The notes: generated from the sequence alone by a model not told the origin. Counted from the stretch's first letter, positions 8,157 to 17,305 are shown. The stretch is DNA of 64,000 nucleotides from Shewanella subflava (GCF_025971955.1 NZ_JAPDMX010000003.1:62001-126000); one strand, 5' to 3'. Numbers and translations: made by a program.

Positions 8157-8429
8157 TTAGTTAACGCTATCTTTTAATGTTTTGCCAGCTTTGAACTTAG
8201 GTACAGTTGCAGCAGCAATTTGAATTTCTTTACCCGTTTGTGGGTTACGGCCTGTACGTGCAGCGCGTTGTGAGGTTTCAAATGAGCCAAAACCAACAAT
8301 AGAAATTTTTTCGCCATTTTTCATAGCTTCAGTTACTGCGGCTTCAAATGATTTTAATGCACGACCAGCTTCAGCTTTAGTTAAATCTGCGTTTTCAGCA
8401 ATTTTTGCAATCAGTTCACTTTTGTTCAT
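8157..8429 (-). CDS. HU family DNA-binding protein
   Basis: 90 residues, the normal HU length. It starts [16 protein letters not shown], has the VGFGSFE turn, and the beta-arm signature [15 protein letters not shown] with the intercalating Pro in the NPQTG loop. HU binds and bends DNA as a dimer and compacts the nucleoid. The sequence is intermediate between HU-alpha and HU-beta, so I do not assign hupA or hupB. The gene is monocistronic with its own terminator (8111-8133). High expression is expected from codon choice and family, not measured here. Confidence 0.95.
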   Translation of the reverse strand: MNKSELIAKIAENADLTKAEAGRALKSFEAAVTEAMKNGEKISIVGFGSFETSQRAARTGRNPQTGKEIQIAAATVPKFKAGKTLKDSVN

Positions 8430-8553
8430 ATTGGTATTCTCTGCTTTCCATAGAAATGTTTATTAAAAACGTGGTTAACATGCCATAAGCGTTGGCGGTT
8501 TAAAAGTATTTTGTCCGATAAAAACTGAAAAAGAAGACGAAATGCGCACTAAT

Positions 8554-9351
8554 CTAGTCTTCTAACAGCTTATATAGGATTTGCTTAACCAAATTAGGCT
8601 CAAACGGCTTGTCACAAAGGGCATTGACTCCTGCGCTGGACACATTACTTAAATGGGTATCATTTGCTTCTGATGAGACCATTAGAATGGGGATATGTGA
8701 CTGCTGGCTTTCGTTACGGATATATTGCGTTAAGGCTAATCCATCCACACTTGGCATGTTGTAATCGGTGATCACGAGATCATACATATTGTGCTGCATC
8801 AATTCGATCGCCTGAGCACCATCTTCGGCTTCAGTGATAATTTGAATACCTAAGTTGCCAATAGTGCGTTTAATCACGTTACGGGCCATACGGCTATCAT
8901 CAACCACTAACACACGAAGGTTATGAACATCAAAATGACTCAGATCAAGTTCATCATGACTGATAAGATCGATGGTTGAGTTTAATGCACGGGCTAAATG
9001 ATCGGCATTAAAAGGCTTGGGTAGAATTGCCACCACTCCAGATTGCCTAAAAATCTCAAGTTGTTCACGACGACACTCGCTAGATACCAACATAAATTGG
9101 ATATCTTGAAATTCAGGTTCTTGTTTAATGTACATCAATAAATCAGTCGCTTCGCCATCAGTAAAGTGCAATGCACTGGCGATTAAATCAGGTTTATGGC
9201 GAGTGATAATCGCCTTTGCTTCAGCCAACGTGGTGGCAGTTTGAATGCTGCTAACGCCTTCTTGTTGTAATCGAGATATAATAATTTTTCTTTGTGTTTC
9301 AGAAGGTTCTAGCAATAATATTGATAACTCACTGGGTGATAAACTGTGCAT
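8554..9351 (-). CDS. Tandem receiver-domain response regulator (REC-REC)
   Basis: 265 residues made of two CheY-like domains and no output domain. The second (about 144-262) is intact: VVDDSRMARN with the acidic pair, VITDYNMPSVDG with the phospho-acceptor Asp, and CDKPFEP with the conserved Lys. The first (about 9-125) is degenerate: ILLLEPSETQ replaces the acidic pair and DLIASALHFTDG has Ser where the acceptor Asp should be, though LPKPF keeps the Lys. The protein is probably a phosphorelay intermediate or CheY-like adaptor, with the first domain as a dimerisation or docking unit. It is monocistronic, and its kinase is not adjacent. Confidence 0.88.
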   Translation of the reverse strand: MHSLSPSELSILLLEPSETQRKIIISRLQQEGVSSIQTATTLAEAKAIITRHKPDLIASALHFTDGEATDLLMYIKQEPEFQDIQFMLVSSECRREQLEIFRQSGVVAILPKPFNADHLARALNSTIDLISHDELDLSHFDVHNLRVLVVDDSRMARNVIKRTIGNLGIQIITEAEDGAQAIELMQHNMYDLVITDYNMPSVDGLALTQYIRNESQQSHIPILMVSSEANDTHLSNVSSAGVNALCDKPFEPNLVKQILYKLLED

Positions 9352-9426
9352 TTTGTACTCTTATTATTTTTTTAGCTAAGAAAACTATAGCATATGCATG
9401 TTAGCTTTTTGCCATAGGACGAGTTA

Positions 9427-9834
9427 TCACGCTGTTGTCGAAATACCCTGCGTATTAAGGTATGCGCGGGTTTTATGATGTAATGCTGCCCACCATTGGA
9501 TTGCCAGTAATGTTATTGCAACGACTACGGCGAGAGTGATGGAAATATTGTAACCTGCAAATTCCAGCTTCACATCTTCAGGTGTAATTTGGTAGGCAAT
9601 AACAGCCGTTGTAGTCAAAGCGACAAACACTAAAGTTTGTAAGCCTAAGTGGAAAAACAGCACGACCTTTGCCCATCTAGCTTGCATCAAAAGACCAACC
9701 AATACCGGAAGAACCCCCATAGTTAAAATATCAAACGAGGCATATTGTGTGGCTCGCCAAACAGCAATGAGGGTAAAGAGGCTGTATAACACTATCAGTA
9801 ATAAAATACTAAATGGTCGCTTGTTTTGAGTCAT
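9427..9834 (-). CDS. Hypothetical inner-membrane protein, four predicted helices
   Basis: 135 residues from ATG 9834 (MTQNKRPFSILLLIVLYS). The longer frame to 10068 would run through the start of the divergent DUF4240 gene and is rejected. Hydrophobic segments fall near 8-25, 37-52, 58-80 and 93-115. No recognisable motif. It is divergent from the DUF4240 gene, with 65 bases between the start codons for both promoters. Function unknown. Confidence 0.6.
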   Translation of the reverse strand: MTQNKRPFSILLLIVLYSLFTLIAVWRATQYASFDILTMGVLPVLVGLLMQARWAKVVLFFHLGLQTLVFVALTTTAVIAYQITPEDVKLEFAGYNISITLAVVVAITLLAIQWWAALHHKTRAYLNTQGISTTA

Positions 9835-9899
9835 TTTGTTCACTTGATGAGACTGATTTGCGGTAGAATATCGCAATTTTGTAGGCAGGGGGAAGTGCG

Positions 9900-10409
9900 A
9901 TGACTGAAACACAATTTTGGCAGCTGGTGACACGCAGTCATGCAGACCAATCTTCAGAGCAATTGGCATTGCAATTAGAGCAATCATTAGCTGAATTAGA
10001 TAATGAATCATTAAAAGCATTTGATAAAATATTTGGCCAACAATTGCGCCGAAGTTATACCTGGTCAATTTGGGGCGCCGCTTACATTATTACTGGTTGT
10101 GATTCCGATTATGCCTTTGCTGAGTTTCGGTGTTTTATTCTGTCGTTGGGCCAACAATGGTACGACAATATTGTGAATGATCCTGATTGTTTAGGGGATT
10201 TAGTCGATTGGCCGTTGAAGGATAATTATGCTTATCCTTTTGTTGAAGACTTCGATTTAATAGCGGGTAAGCTTTATGAGGATCGCACTGATGAAGAACT
10301 GCCTTTTGTTCCCTCTGGCAGTAAATCCCCAGCAGGGAAAAAGTTTTCGACTAAACCCAAAATACTTAAGCAAACCTATCCTAAGTTGAGTGCAAGGTTT
10401 CCATTTTAG
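9900..10409 (+). CDS. DUF4240 domain-containing protein
   Basis: 169 residues, soluble. The N-terminal two thirds match DUF4240: MTETQFWQLV at the start, LRRSYTWSIWGAAYII in the middle, FAEFRCFILSLGQQWYD and YPFVEDFDLIAGKLYE. These proteins are often found as immunity-like or stand-alone cytoplasmic proteins of unknown biochemical role. The C-terminal 40 residues are basic and low in complexity. ATG at 9900 follows GGGGGAAG. Ends in a bidirectional terminator. No toxin partner is next to it. Confidence 0.75.
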   Translation: MTETQFWQLVTRSHADQSSEQLALQLEQSLAELDNESLKAFDKIFGQQLRRSYTWSIWGAAYIITGCDSDYAFAEFRCFILSLGQQWYDNIVNDPDCLGDLVDWPLKDNYAYPFVEDFDLIAGKLYEDRTDEELPFVPSGSKSPAGKKFSTKPKILKQTYPKLSARFPF

Positions 10410-10410
10410 C

Positions 10411-10437
10411 AAAAAGCCCCGAAATATCAGGGCTTTT
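10411..10437. terminator. Bidirectional terminator
   Basis: AAAAGCCC and GGGCTTTT form an 8-bp stem just after the DUF4240 stop codon, with A/T tracts on both sides, so it also serves the convergent small exported protein gene. Confidence 0.75.
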
Positions 10438-10453
10438 GGTTATAATTTTTTGA

Positions 10454-10750
10454 TTAACGACGACAGGTTGATGTTTCGTTATCGTAGGGCAGATCATGCT
10501 GTTGACAAATCTGCGCTACATATCGGCTTTCAGCATTGGCCACTTGTTGCGTTAACTGCTTTTCTAACTTCAATTCATATTGCAGTTCGTTTTGCACGGC
10601 TTGTTCATTGAGCTGTACGGTATGTTGTGTCAGCAATTCATTTTGTATTTCGTTTGCCTTACTCGGCGTTGCAATCGCCATACCCACCACCGCAGTGGCC
10701 AATATGGCGGCTAAAGAAACACGTTTTGCTGCGTTGTTCATTGTTTTCAT
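10454..10750 (-). CDS. Small exported protein of unknown function
   Basis: 98 residues: a signal peptide (RVSLAAILATAVVGMAIATPSKA, cleavage near residue 33), then a Gln/Glu/Leu-rich helix (about 34-75) and a C-terminal CQQHDLPYDNETSTC with two cysteines that may form a disulfide. The start may be MKTMNN at 10750 or MNNAAK at 10741. A periplasmic location is inferred from the signal peptide. The mature helix has heptad-like hydrophobic spacing. No family recognised. Confidence 0.6.
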   Translation of the reverse strand: MKTMNNAAKRVSLAAILATAVVGMAIATPSKANEIQNELLTQHTVQLNEQAVQNELQYELKLEKQLTQQVANAESRYVAQICQQHDLPYDNETSTCRR

Positions 10751-11043
10751 AGTATCTGATTCCGTAGGATGAGTCGCACTTCGTTACGATGTTAGATCCT
10801 TGAACAGTCGTTAACAGTAAGGTGTTTAATTTTCGAAAACGCATATTAGCCTAAGTTTATTGAATGAAAGCTGAACGATTATAGTCATTGTCTGTTGATG
10901 GTTTTTTAGCCACTGACTCTCCACTGTGTCTTGCTGATAAAAGGCGGTTAATTTAGCTTATGTTAAGCAACGATACAGGTTGTGTTTGTTAGAGTATGGT
11001 TATTGCCCTAATTGCCCGTTTGAAACCGTCTAGGAGACACATT

Positions 11044-11586
11044 ATGAATATCAAACCTTTACTCATTGCAGGCCTATTGATTAGTCATTTTGCCATTGCT
11101 GAAGAAGCTCAAGTCACAAATCCTGTGACTGAAAATGGCGTTGTTAAGGTTGAGTGGCAGGAGCCTGAAAATTATCGCGATATTAAATCCTCTAATGAAT
11201 TGCAATCGCGTTTTGAAAATCGCTTTTTTGAAACCATGACCAAAAACATTAACAAAAAAGCGGAAAAAACCTTAAAGCCAAATCAGAAGCTGGTGATGCA
11301 GGTGTCTGATGTCGATCTCGCCGGTGATATGCGTCCAACCTTTGGGGCAACAACCGGTGATTTACGCGTTGTAAAAGAACTCTACCCACCAAGAATAACG
11401 TTCACCTACCAGATTTTGGAGGGCGAGCAGGTCATTATGGCAGGCGATGAAAAATTAACCGATATGGGATTCATGCAGCGACTTAACCGTGTGAATGAAC
11501 GTCCATTTCAAGCTGAAACAACAATGATTGATAACTGGTTAACACGCACTATCGCCCCACAGCTAAATCAGGCTGCAAGCAATTAA
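11044..11586 (+). CDS. DUF3016 domain periplasmic protein
   Basis: 180 residues from ATG 11044 behind TAGGAG (11031-11036); the longer frame from 10996 is leader. The signal peptide is IKPLLIAGLLISHFAIA. The mature domain has the DUF3016 pattern VKVEWQEPENYRDIKSS near the start and FETMTKNINKKAEKTL, LPPRITF-like strands and a final NWLTRTIAPQ. It is probably a periplasmic or lipoprotein-like factor of unknown role. Its stop codon overlaps by four bases the stop of the convergent EAL-GGDEF gene. Confidence 0.75.
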   Translation: MNIKPLLIAGLLISHFAIAEEAQVTNPVTENGVVKVEWQEPENYRDIKSSNELQSRFENRFFETMTKNINKKAEKTLKPNQKLVMQVSDVDLAGDMRPTFGATTGDLRVVKELYPPRITFTYQILEGEQVIMAGDEKLTDMGFMQRLNRVNERPFQAETTMIDNWLTRTIAPQLNQAASN

Positions 11587-13331
11587 GCCACGTTTACACT
11601 CAGTGTTGGCTGCGAAAACAGGTAAAGTCCGCTCTCAGCGAGTTTTGCCTGTTTTTTTGCTTGTGCACTTAAAGTCGACAACTCATGTTCTGTTGCATTA
11701 GACGTCATGCTGGGAGGCAATATGCCAATACATAATGAAATCAACGGATGATGTATTAGCTCTCCTTTTCTGTCTTCAGCCAGCATGCTTTGACTCCGCC
11801 AATGTTCCTCTTGATAAAATGCCTGTTTATGGTGTTCAAACTGTTCAATGATTTGTTGGCTATGGCTAAAAGTGCTATCGCAGGTGCAGATCATGATAAA
11901 ATCATCGCCGCCGATATGGCCGACAAAACATCGCTCATTTTGATGTGGAATTAATAGCTTAGCGACAAGTTGAATGACCTCATCACCACGGCAAAAACCA
12001 TAAATATCGTTATATGGTTTAAAGTGGCATAAATCCAAATAAGCCAAATAGAAGGGTTTTTGTTGTGCGCGCAGTAATTTCAATTCTTCTTGAATAGGCA
12101 CATTGCCTGGTAAGTTAGTTAATGGATTTGCATGGCGGGCCATTTTAATTCTGTGTTCGGTAATCCGTTGTAGCAGATCTTTGGTGTGGCCAATACCAAT
12201 CAACTTTTGATTACGGGTAATAATAAATTGCTGCGCCACGGTATGTGCGTCTTCAGAGGTTAATAATTGACTCACATGCGATAAAGGCTGGTTAGCATCA
12301 ATTTGTAATACCTGCTTATCCATGACTGCGCTAGCGGGGTGAGTTTCGTGCAATGCTCGCCCGTAGGGTGTGCTAAATAATTCCAATAATGTCGCACGAT
12401 TAATAATGCCCTTTGGCATATCATCCTCAACAATCACAATAGCTTGCAGAGCAGGTTGGTCAATAAACTGCTGACTCAATTGTTTTAGTTGTGTTTTTGG
12501 TGTCGCAACAATGGCATTGTGGCAGATACTGTCTGCTGTTTCACAATATCGGGTATGGGGTAATGAAGTGACCGTTAAAGGTGCGTTAATGTATTCTCTG
12601 TTCGGCTCGACTTCTGGCCGTCCAAGTAAGTAACCTTGACAATAACTTACACCTAATTGAGATAGCATTGTTAACTCAGCTTCGGTTTCGATCCCTTCTG
12701 CAATGACTTTGCAGGTCAAGCTTTGGCATAAATCAACAATTGATCGCACAAACTCCTGTTTTACGGGTGTGATATCAATTTGATGAATAAAGTGACGATC
12801 AATTTTGACATAATCGGGTGCTAACTCTGACCATAATCTTAGCCCTGAATATCCTGCTCCTAGATCATCAATAGCGGTTAAAAAACCTTGATTTCTATAA
12901 TGATTCAAGCAAGATTTTAATAAATCAATATCGTCAGCAGGATATTGTTCAGACAATTCAATCACCACATCGCTAGGGGATAAGCCTAATTGTTTTATGA
13001 GTTTTAAGGTGCTGCCTTTAGGGTGGTTAGGATCGAGTAATGCCTTTGGCGAAATATTAATAAACAACTTTCCGGGTAACTGACGTTTTTTAAACGCGGT
13101 TAATGAAATACTTCTGCACAGGGTTTCTAATTCACTGAGCTTGCCAAGGTGTTCTGCTGTCTTAAATAAAGGCACTGGTGAATGTAATGGACTATGTTCA
13201 GGCCCTCGGCTTAAAGCTTCAAACCCATGGAGCTTGTTATTTTTTATATTGAAAATGGGCTGAAATACAGCATTGATGCATTGCTTATTGATAATGCTAT
13301 CTAAAGCTTGAGATAAATCAACTGAAGGCAT
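11583..13331 (-). CDS. EAL - CBS pair - GGDEF c-di-GMP signalling protein
   Basis: 582 residues. The N-terminal EAL domain (about 10-250) has the full catalytic set: FEALSRG, INISPK, IELSE, AIDDLGAGYSGL, VKIDR, AEGIET and CQGYLLGRP, so it should be an active c-di-GMP phosphodiesterase. A CBS pair (about 260-385) may bind an adenine nucleotide. The C-terminal GGDEF domain (about 400-575) has GGDDF at its signature and no obvious RxxD inhibitory site, so it may be weakly active, or may bind GTP to stimulate the EAL domain. No membrane segment, hence cytosolic. EAL before GGDEF is the reverse of the usual order but is known for this EAL-CBS-GGDEF group. Confidence 0.9.
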   Translation of the reverse strand: MPSVDLSQALDSIINKQCINAVFQPIFNIKNNKLHGFEALSRGPEHSPLHSPVPLFKTAEHLGKLSELETLCRSISLTAFKKRQLPGKLFINISPKALLDPNHPKGSTLKLIKQLGLSPSDVVIELSEQYPADDIDLLKSCLNHYRNQGFLTAIDDLGAGYSGLRLWSELAPDYVKIDRHFIHQIDITPVKQEFVRSIVDLCQSLTCKVIAEGIETEAELTMLSQLGVSYCQGYLLGRPEVEPNREYINAPLTVTSLPHTRYCETADSICHNAIVATPKTQLKQLSQQFIDQPALQAIVIVEDDMPKGIINRATLLELFSTPYGRALHETHPASAVMDKQVLQIDANQPLSHVSQLLTSEDAHTVAQQFIITRNQKLIGIGHTKDLLQRITEHRIKMARHANPLTNLPGNVPIQEELKLLRAQQKPFYLAYLDLCHFKPYNDIYGFCRGDEVIQLVAKLLIPHQNERCFVGHIGGDDFIMICTCDSTFSHSQQIIEQFEHHKQAFYQEEHWRSQSMLAEDRKGELIHHPLISLCIGILPPSMTSNATEHELSTLSAQAKKQAKLAESGLYLFSQPTLSVNVA

Positions 13332-13452
13332 GATGGGATCTAATGATTGTTGTTAACTCATAGTAATCATCATTTATGACAGAATAATGTCGTACTTTTG
13401 GCTCAAACTTGAATAAATTTAATACTGATATGGCACTGGCAGATTGAAGTAT

Positions 13453-13476
13453 CCTGCAATGTTTGTACATTGCAGG
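13453..13476 (-). terminator. Hairpin after the 13.5-kb small gene
   Basis: CCTGCAATG and CATTGCAGG form a 9-bp stem with a 6-base loop nine bases after the stop codon. A T run is lacking. Confidence 0.5.
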
Positions 13477-13484
13477 GGATAAAA

Positions 13485-13796
13485 CTATTTACTTTGCAGT
13501 TTAAAGGCTTGTAATGTTTGTAAAAGTATCGCGAGTTTTTTCACGAACGCTTCTAGGGTTTCAGGCGCGGTATGGACACTTTCTTGCATGGTTTCAAATT
13601 CAGTAGCAAGTTCTTGCACATAGGGTAGAAAGCGATTACTTTTTTGAGTAAACCCTTGTTCTTCATTAAAAATAGCGACAAACTTACCATGGCCAGCCTT
13701 GCGAAGCTCATCTAAACGATTATCACTGTCAATCGCTTGCCTGTAAGCGACTTGGAGGTTTTCTTTTAACTGTTGCATCACTTTGGTATACGGCAT
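13485..13796 (-). CDS. Conserved small helical protein of unknown function
   Basis: 103 residues from ATG 13796 (MPYTKVMQQLKENLQ). An ATG at 13802 and one at 13859 are also in frame; the last would overlap the divergent TraB leader. The sequence is soluble and mostly helical with many Gln, Glu and Leu (YVQELATEFETMQ, LAILLQTLQAFKLQSK). The KSNRFLPYVQEL segment recalls small primosome-type helical proteins, but I cannot assign it. It is divergent from the TraB/GumN gene. Function unknown. Confidence 0.55.
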   Translation of the reverse strand: MPYTKVMQQLKENLQVAYRQAIDSDNRLDELRKAGHGKFVAIFNEEQGFTQKSNRFLPYVQELATEFETMQESVHTAPETLEAFVKKLAILLQTLQAFKLQSK

Positions 13797-13897
13797 AAAC
13801 ATCTCTAAATCTAACGGCACATTTGAGTAAATTATAAGGTTCAGCAATGGATGCAACAAGGAAAATACGCAATTGTTTAAATATAGGGAGTACTTTG

Positions 13898-14794
13898 ATG
13901 CATTGGTTTAGTTGTGATGTCCTCAAGTTGCCTTTGCGGGGCAAATGCGCTTTATGGCTGATATTCGCTATTCTTAGCCTGCCATTTTCTGCTAGTGCTG
14001 CGCCTGAAGACAAACCGCCATTTTATAAAGTCACCTGGCATGGACAAGATGCTTTTTTGCTGGGGTCTATTCATGTCGGTAAAGCTGATTTTTACCCGAT
14101 GGCAAAGCCAATCGAGGCCGCTTTTGCCAAAAGTACCACCTTGGTGATTGAAGCGGATATAGAAAAAGCCGATACCGCGAGTTTGTTGGCTCAATACGGT
14201 ACAGCATCTGAAGAGTTGCTGCAAAAAGCCCAACACACTACAGCCCGTTATTGTCAGCAAATGCAGCCTTTGTGTAATGCGATTAAGCCCTTTGCACCTT
14301 GGTTACAAGCCGCGCAAATCAGCATGGTCCGCTTTGCCAACCTAGGCTATAGCGCAGATCTGGGTGTTGATGCTAGGTTTGCTTCTAATCGACAATCAAA
14401 AACATTGCTTGAATTAGAAAGTGTGGCCTTTCAATTTGAACTCATTTCCTCCTTTAAAGAAAAAACTCAATTACAAATGCTAGATGAAGCTGTTAATGCC
14501 ACCGATGATGAAATGAGAGCATTAATTCAAGCTTGGCGCACCGGAGATGAAGTGGGTTTAGCCGCGATGATGGAACAGCAAGCTGGTGGCGAAGATGAGC
14601 TGTTAAGTCAGTTATTGTGGCAACGAAATCATACAATGAGCGATAAAATGTTACTGATGATGCAGCAACAATCAGATCAGCAACTATTCTTTATTATTGG
14701 GGCTGGCCACTTGGTCGGACAACAAAATATACCGGATTTATTGCGTCAACAAGGAGCGACCGTGCAGGCCTGTTGGCAACAGAGTTGCATTTAG
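13898..14794 (+). CDS. TraB/GumN family protein
   Basis: 298 residues from ATG 13898 behind GGGAG; the frame is open to 13847, but this start keeps a tidy signal region (KCALWLIFAILSLPFSASA). The mature part has the family landmarks FLLGSIHVGK (the first metal-type motif), LVIEADI, a central long helix, and FIIGAGHLVG near the C-terminus. Together the GxxHxG-like and GAGH motifs fit a Tiki-like metalloprotease fold, though activity in bacteria is rarely shown. It is probably periplasmic. It is followed 29 bases later by cheD on the same strand, so the two may be co-transcribed. Confidence 0.85.
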   Translation: MHWFSCDVLKLPLRGKCALWLIFAILSLPFSASAAPEDKPPFYKVTWHGQDAFLLGSIHVGKADFYPMAKPIEAAFAKSTTLVIEADIEKADTASLLAQYGTASEELLQKAQHTTARYCQQMQPLCNAIKPFAPWLQAAQISMVRFANLGYSADLGVDARFASNRQSKTLLELESVAFQFELISSFKEKTQLQMLDEAVNATDDEMRALIQAWRTGDEVGLAAMMEQQAGGEDELLSQLLWQRNHTMSDKMLLMMQQQSDQQLFFIIGAGHLVGQQNIPDLLRQQGATVQACWQQSCI

Positions 14795-14823
14795 CCGTTA
14801 AATCTAGTTGTTAAGGAAATGAC

Positions 14824-15447
14824 ATGCCGCAAGAACTTAACCATCAATTGAGAGTATCGCCCAATAGTTGGGAGGGGGGAAGCGGCCATCAATCCATTAT
14901 TCGTGTCGATCCCGGTGAGTTTTATATCTCCCAAGCAGATGAGCTTATTTATACACGCTTAGGCTCTTGTGTCGCGGCATGTATTTGGGATCCCGCTGCG
15001 GGTGTGGGTGGACTGAATCATTTTTTAGTGCCTGAAAAACGGTCACAAAACGAGTGGCAAGAATTAACCAGTTTTTCATGCCGTTATGGTAACTGGGCCA
15101 TGGAACAGTTAATTAATGCGATTTTATCTAAAGGCGGAAGTCGCAAACGCTTACAAGCCAAAGTGTTTGGTGGCGCACAAATGACGCCACACATTAGCAT
15201 AAAAATAGGTCAGGCGAATATTGACTTTGTTCGGCACTATCTTGGCTTAGAAAACATCCCTATTGTCAGTGAAGATATGGGGGGAGTCTTACCTCGTAAA
15301 GTCTTATTCCACCCTCTGTCAGGTAAAGCTCTGATGAAGTCGCTACCTATGAGTATTGTGTCTAAAGTGAATCATCAAGAGCAAGATTACCTGCAAGCAT
15401 TAGATAAAGACGATCAACGCTCACAAAATGATATTGAGCTGTTTTAA
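14824..15447 (+). CDS. cheD: Chemoreceptor glutamine deamidase CheD
   Basis: 207 residues. The catalytic Cys lies in TRLGSCVAACIWDP (about residue 48) and the His in GGLNHFLVP (about 65); KVFGGAQM and the C-terminal GGVLPRKVLFHPLSG are also typical. CheD deamidates specific glutamines of methyl-accepting chemotaxis proteins and may bind CheC-type phosphatases. Here it is outside any chemotaxis cluster, though a receiver-CheC protein is encoded 12 kb away at 27.1 kb. An N-terminal extension of about 25 residues precedes the core. ATG at 14824 follows AAGGAAATGAC. Confidence 0.92.
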   Translation: MPQELNHQLRVSPNSWEGGSGHQSIIRVDPGEFYISQADELIYTRLGSCVAACIWDPAAGVGGLNHFLVPEKRSQNEWQELTSFSCRYGNWAMEQLINAILSKGGSRKRLQAKVFGGAQMTPHISIKIGQANIDFVRHYLGLENIPIVSEDMGGVLPRKVLFHPLSGKALMKSLPMSIVSKVNHQEQDYLQALDKDDQRSQNDIELF

Positions 15448-15457
15448 GCGAAGTCGC

Positions 15458-16225
15458 TTAGGCCTTTTTAGCTAAAAAGTGCACATAGCGGCCAAGGGAT
15501 AAATAAGGTTCGCGTTGTGAATAAAGCAGCTCCATTTCTATTAGCTGCTGAGTATCAAAGTTAGGTGGTAAATGATGTTTTAAATAATCATTGATCACTC
15601 TGACACCCGATTGGCACACCATTGTAAGCTGCCACTGATTAAACCACAGGCGTACATCTTCAATATACAAGGGGTGTGTTGGGGTTAAACCGACCTTTTT
15701 TTTAACTTTCATGTCGCGCATGACATAGTCGAAATTACCTGATACTAAACTGTGAAAACGCATGGCCTCTTTGTTATAAAACATCAATGAAAATAGGCCT
15801 TGTGGCTTTAGAAGGGCCAATAAACCTTTTAATGTTGTTTGGGCGTCAATTAGCCATTCCGCGACTGCGTGACATAAAACCACATCAAATTGACCGTGCT
15901 GTTCAGTCGTTAACGCTTGAATTGGACTGTGGACTAAAGTGATATTGAGTGGTGTGTTTGCTGCATCGATTTGTTGTTTTGCTTGGGCCAACATTTGCTC
16001 TGAAATATCGCATAAAACGACCTCATGCCCCATCGCGGCAAGTTTTTGACTAAGAAAGCCAAATCCGCCGCCCGCATCAAGAATTCGCAGCGATTTATTC
16101 CCTAAGGCCGCTATCTGTGGTGCAAGATCACGCCATAAAACTGCAGCCCTGATTTCACCTTTGGTCGTTCCGTATATGTTTTTTGCAAATTTTTGGCTTA
16201 GTTTATCGAAGTTTTTATCTTGCAC
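15458..16225 (-). CDS. cmoM: tRNA 5-carboxymethoxyuridine methyltransferase CmoM
   Basis: 255 residues from GTG at 16225. It matches the CmoM pattern throughout: DKNFDKLSQKF at the start, NIYGTTKGEIR, the SAM-binding LDAGGGFGFLSQKLA, LCHAVAEWL, SLMFYNKEAMRFHSLV, GNFDYV and the final EPYLSLGRYVHF. CmoM methylates cmo5U34 to mcmo5U34 in tRNAs, widening wobble decoding. The frame continues to an ATG at 16357, but the 44 extra residues have no counterpart in the family and would crowd the divergent promoter, so GTG fits the usual length (about 260). The start is the uncertain part. Confidence 0.85.
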   Translation of the reverse strand: MQDKNFDKLSQKFAKNIYGTTKGEIRAAVLWRDLAPQIAALGNKSLRILDAGGGFGFLSQKLAAMGHEVVLCDISEQMLAQAKQQIDAANTPLNITLVHSPIQALTTEQHGQFDVVLCHAVAEWLIDAQTTLKGLLALLKPQGLFSLMFYNKEAMRFHSLVSGNFDYVMRDMKVKKKVGLTPTHPLYIEDVRLWFNQWQLTMVCQSGVRVINDYLKHHLPPNFDTQQLIEMELLYSQREPYLSLGRYVHFLAKKA

Positions 16226-16435
16226 GATAGGTATTTCATCAGTAAAAAGATGCGGTATTTTGCTACGACACTCTTTACTGGGTAAAGCAAAATATATTAG
16301 CCAAGGTAAAATAGGACTTAAAAGTGAATAACATCGCACTTGTATTGTGTTATCCATTTCAATTTTGTTGAATTTCTGCGTTATAATACATCACTGTGGC
16401 GTAAAACAGCGCCGTTTTGAAAAAGGGTAAACACG

Positions 16436-17305
16436 TTGAGTTTCGATTACAAAATGGATTTAAAGGCGATGCCTTCGCTTTTTACACTTTATCGTAAAAT
16501 ATTTTTTAGTCGTAAGCCTGGTTGGGATCAAAAGCCGCTGCCAAGTATTGCGATTCAAGCTGATAATGTTATGTTATCTAAAGATAAAATCCGTCAATAC
16601 GCCAACGTGTGTGGTTTTGATTTTAACGGCAACGTTATCCCCCCCACCTATCTTTATGTGCAGGCTTTTAGATTGCATGCGGTGATATTTACCCATAAAG
16701 CGATTACCTTTCCTTTGTTAGGAATGATCCATCTTAAAAACAGTATTAGTGTATTTAGACCCGTTCACTGTGATGAAGTTTTTTCGGTGCAATGCCAGCT
16801 ACTGAATAGCACCGAAACCGATGCGGGCTTAGAGTTTGTGCTTGAGTCGAATATTTATGTCGGTGATGAATTGGTGTGGCAGGCGCATTCAACATATTTA
16901 TATCGGATTGAATCGGCAAAGCGTCGTCCGCGTCCACCGCGTGCATCTGATATGACTTGGAATAATGTGCAGCAATGGCGTTTAACCGAAGACCTTGGAC
17001 GTAATTATGCTAAAGCCTCTGGGGATTATAATTTAATTCATTTGCACCCATTACTGTCAAAACGTTTTGGGTTTGAAAGAGTGCTCGCCCATGGTATGTG
17101 GTCTAAAGCAAGATGTATGGCGCATTTAATGCAGTTTGTGGGGGAGCGACCTTTTAAAGTTGAAGTGGAATTTAAACTTCCGGTATTCATGCCCTCTGAA
17201 GTGACTTTTGCCTATGAATCACTCGACAATGGTAAACGTTTTGAAATGCGGGATGTGAAAGCTAAGCGGCCACATTTATATGGACAAATGACTTATTTAG
17301 ACTAG
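16436..17305 (+). CDS. MaoC-like hot-dog hydratase/dehydratase
   Basis: 289 residues with two hot-dog units. The C-terminal one (about 170-285) has the MaoC hydratase signature: LGRNYAKASGDYNLIHLHP followed by FGFERVLAHGMWSKA, with the Asp/His pair of R-specific enoyl-CoA hydratases. The N-terminal unit is degenerate, a common two-domain arrangement. It probably acts on acyl-CoA or acyl-ACP; the exact substrate is not visible. The start is TTG 16436, supported by AAAGGG nine bases upstream; ATG 16454 is the alternative. It diverges from cmoM and is monocistronic with its own terminator. Confidence 0.8.
   Translation: MSFDYKMDLKAMPSLFTLYRKIFFSRKPGWDQKPLPSIAIQADNVMLSKDKIRQYANVCGFDFNGNVIPPTYLYVQAFRLHAVIFTHKAITFPLLGMIHLKNSISVFRPVHCDEVFSVQCQLLNSTETDAGLEFVLESNIYVGDELVWQAHSTYLYRIESAKRRPRPPRASDMTWNNVQQWRLTEDLGRNYAKASGDYNLIHLHPLLSKRFGFERVLAHGMWSKARCMAHLMQFVGERPFKVEVEFKLPVFMPSEVTFAYESLDNGKRFEMRDVKAKRPHLYGQMTYLD

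Noticed and set aside
9835..10068. N-terminal extension of the membrane protein at 9427-9834
   Set aside because: It would lie across the start of the divergent DUF4240 gene, whose start has good support.
16226..16357. 44-residue N-terminal extension of CmoM
   Set aside because: It has no counterpart in the CmoM family and would use up the divergent promoter; GTG 16225 fits the usual length.
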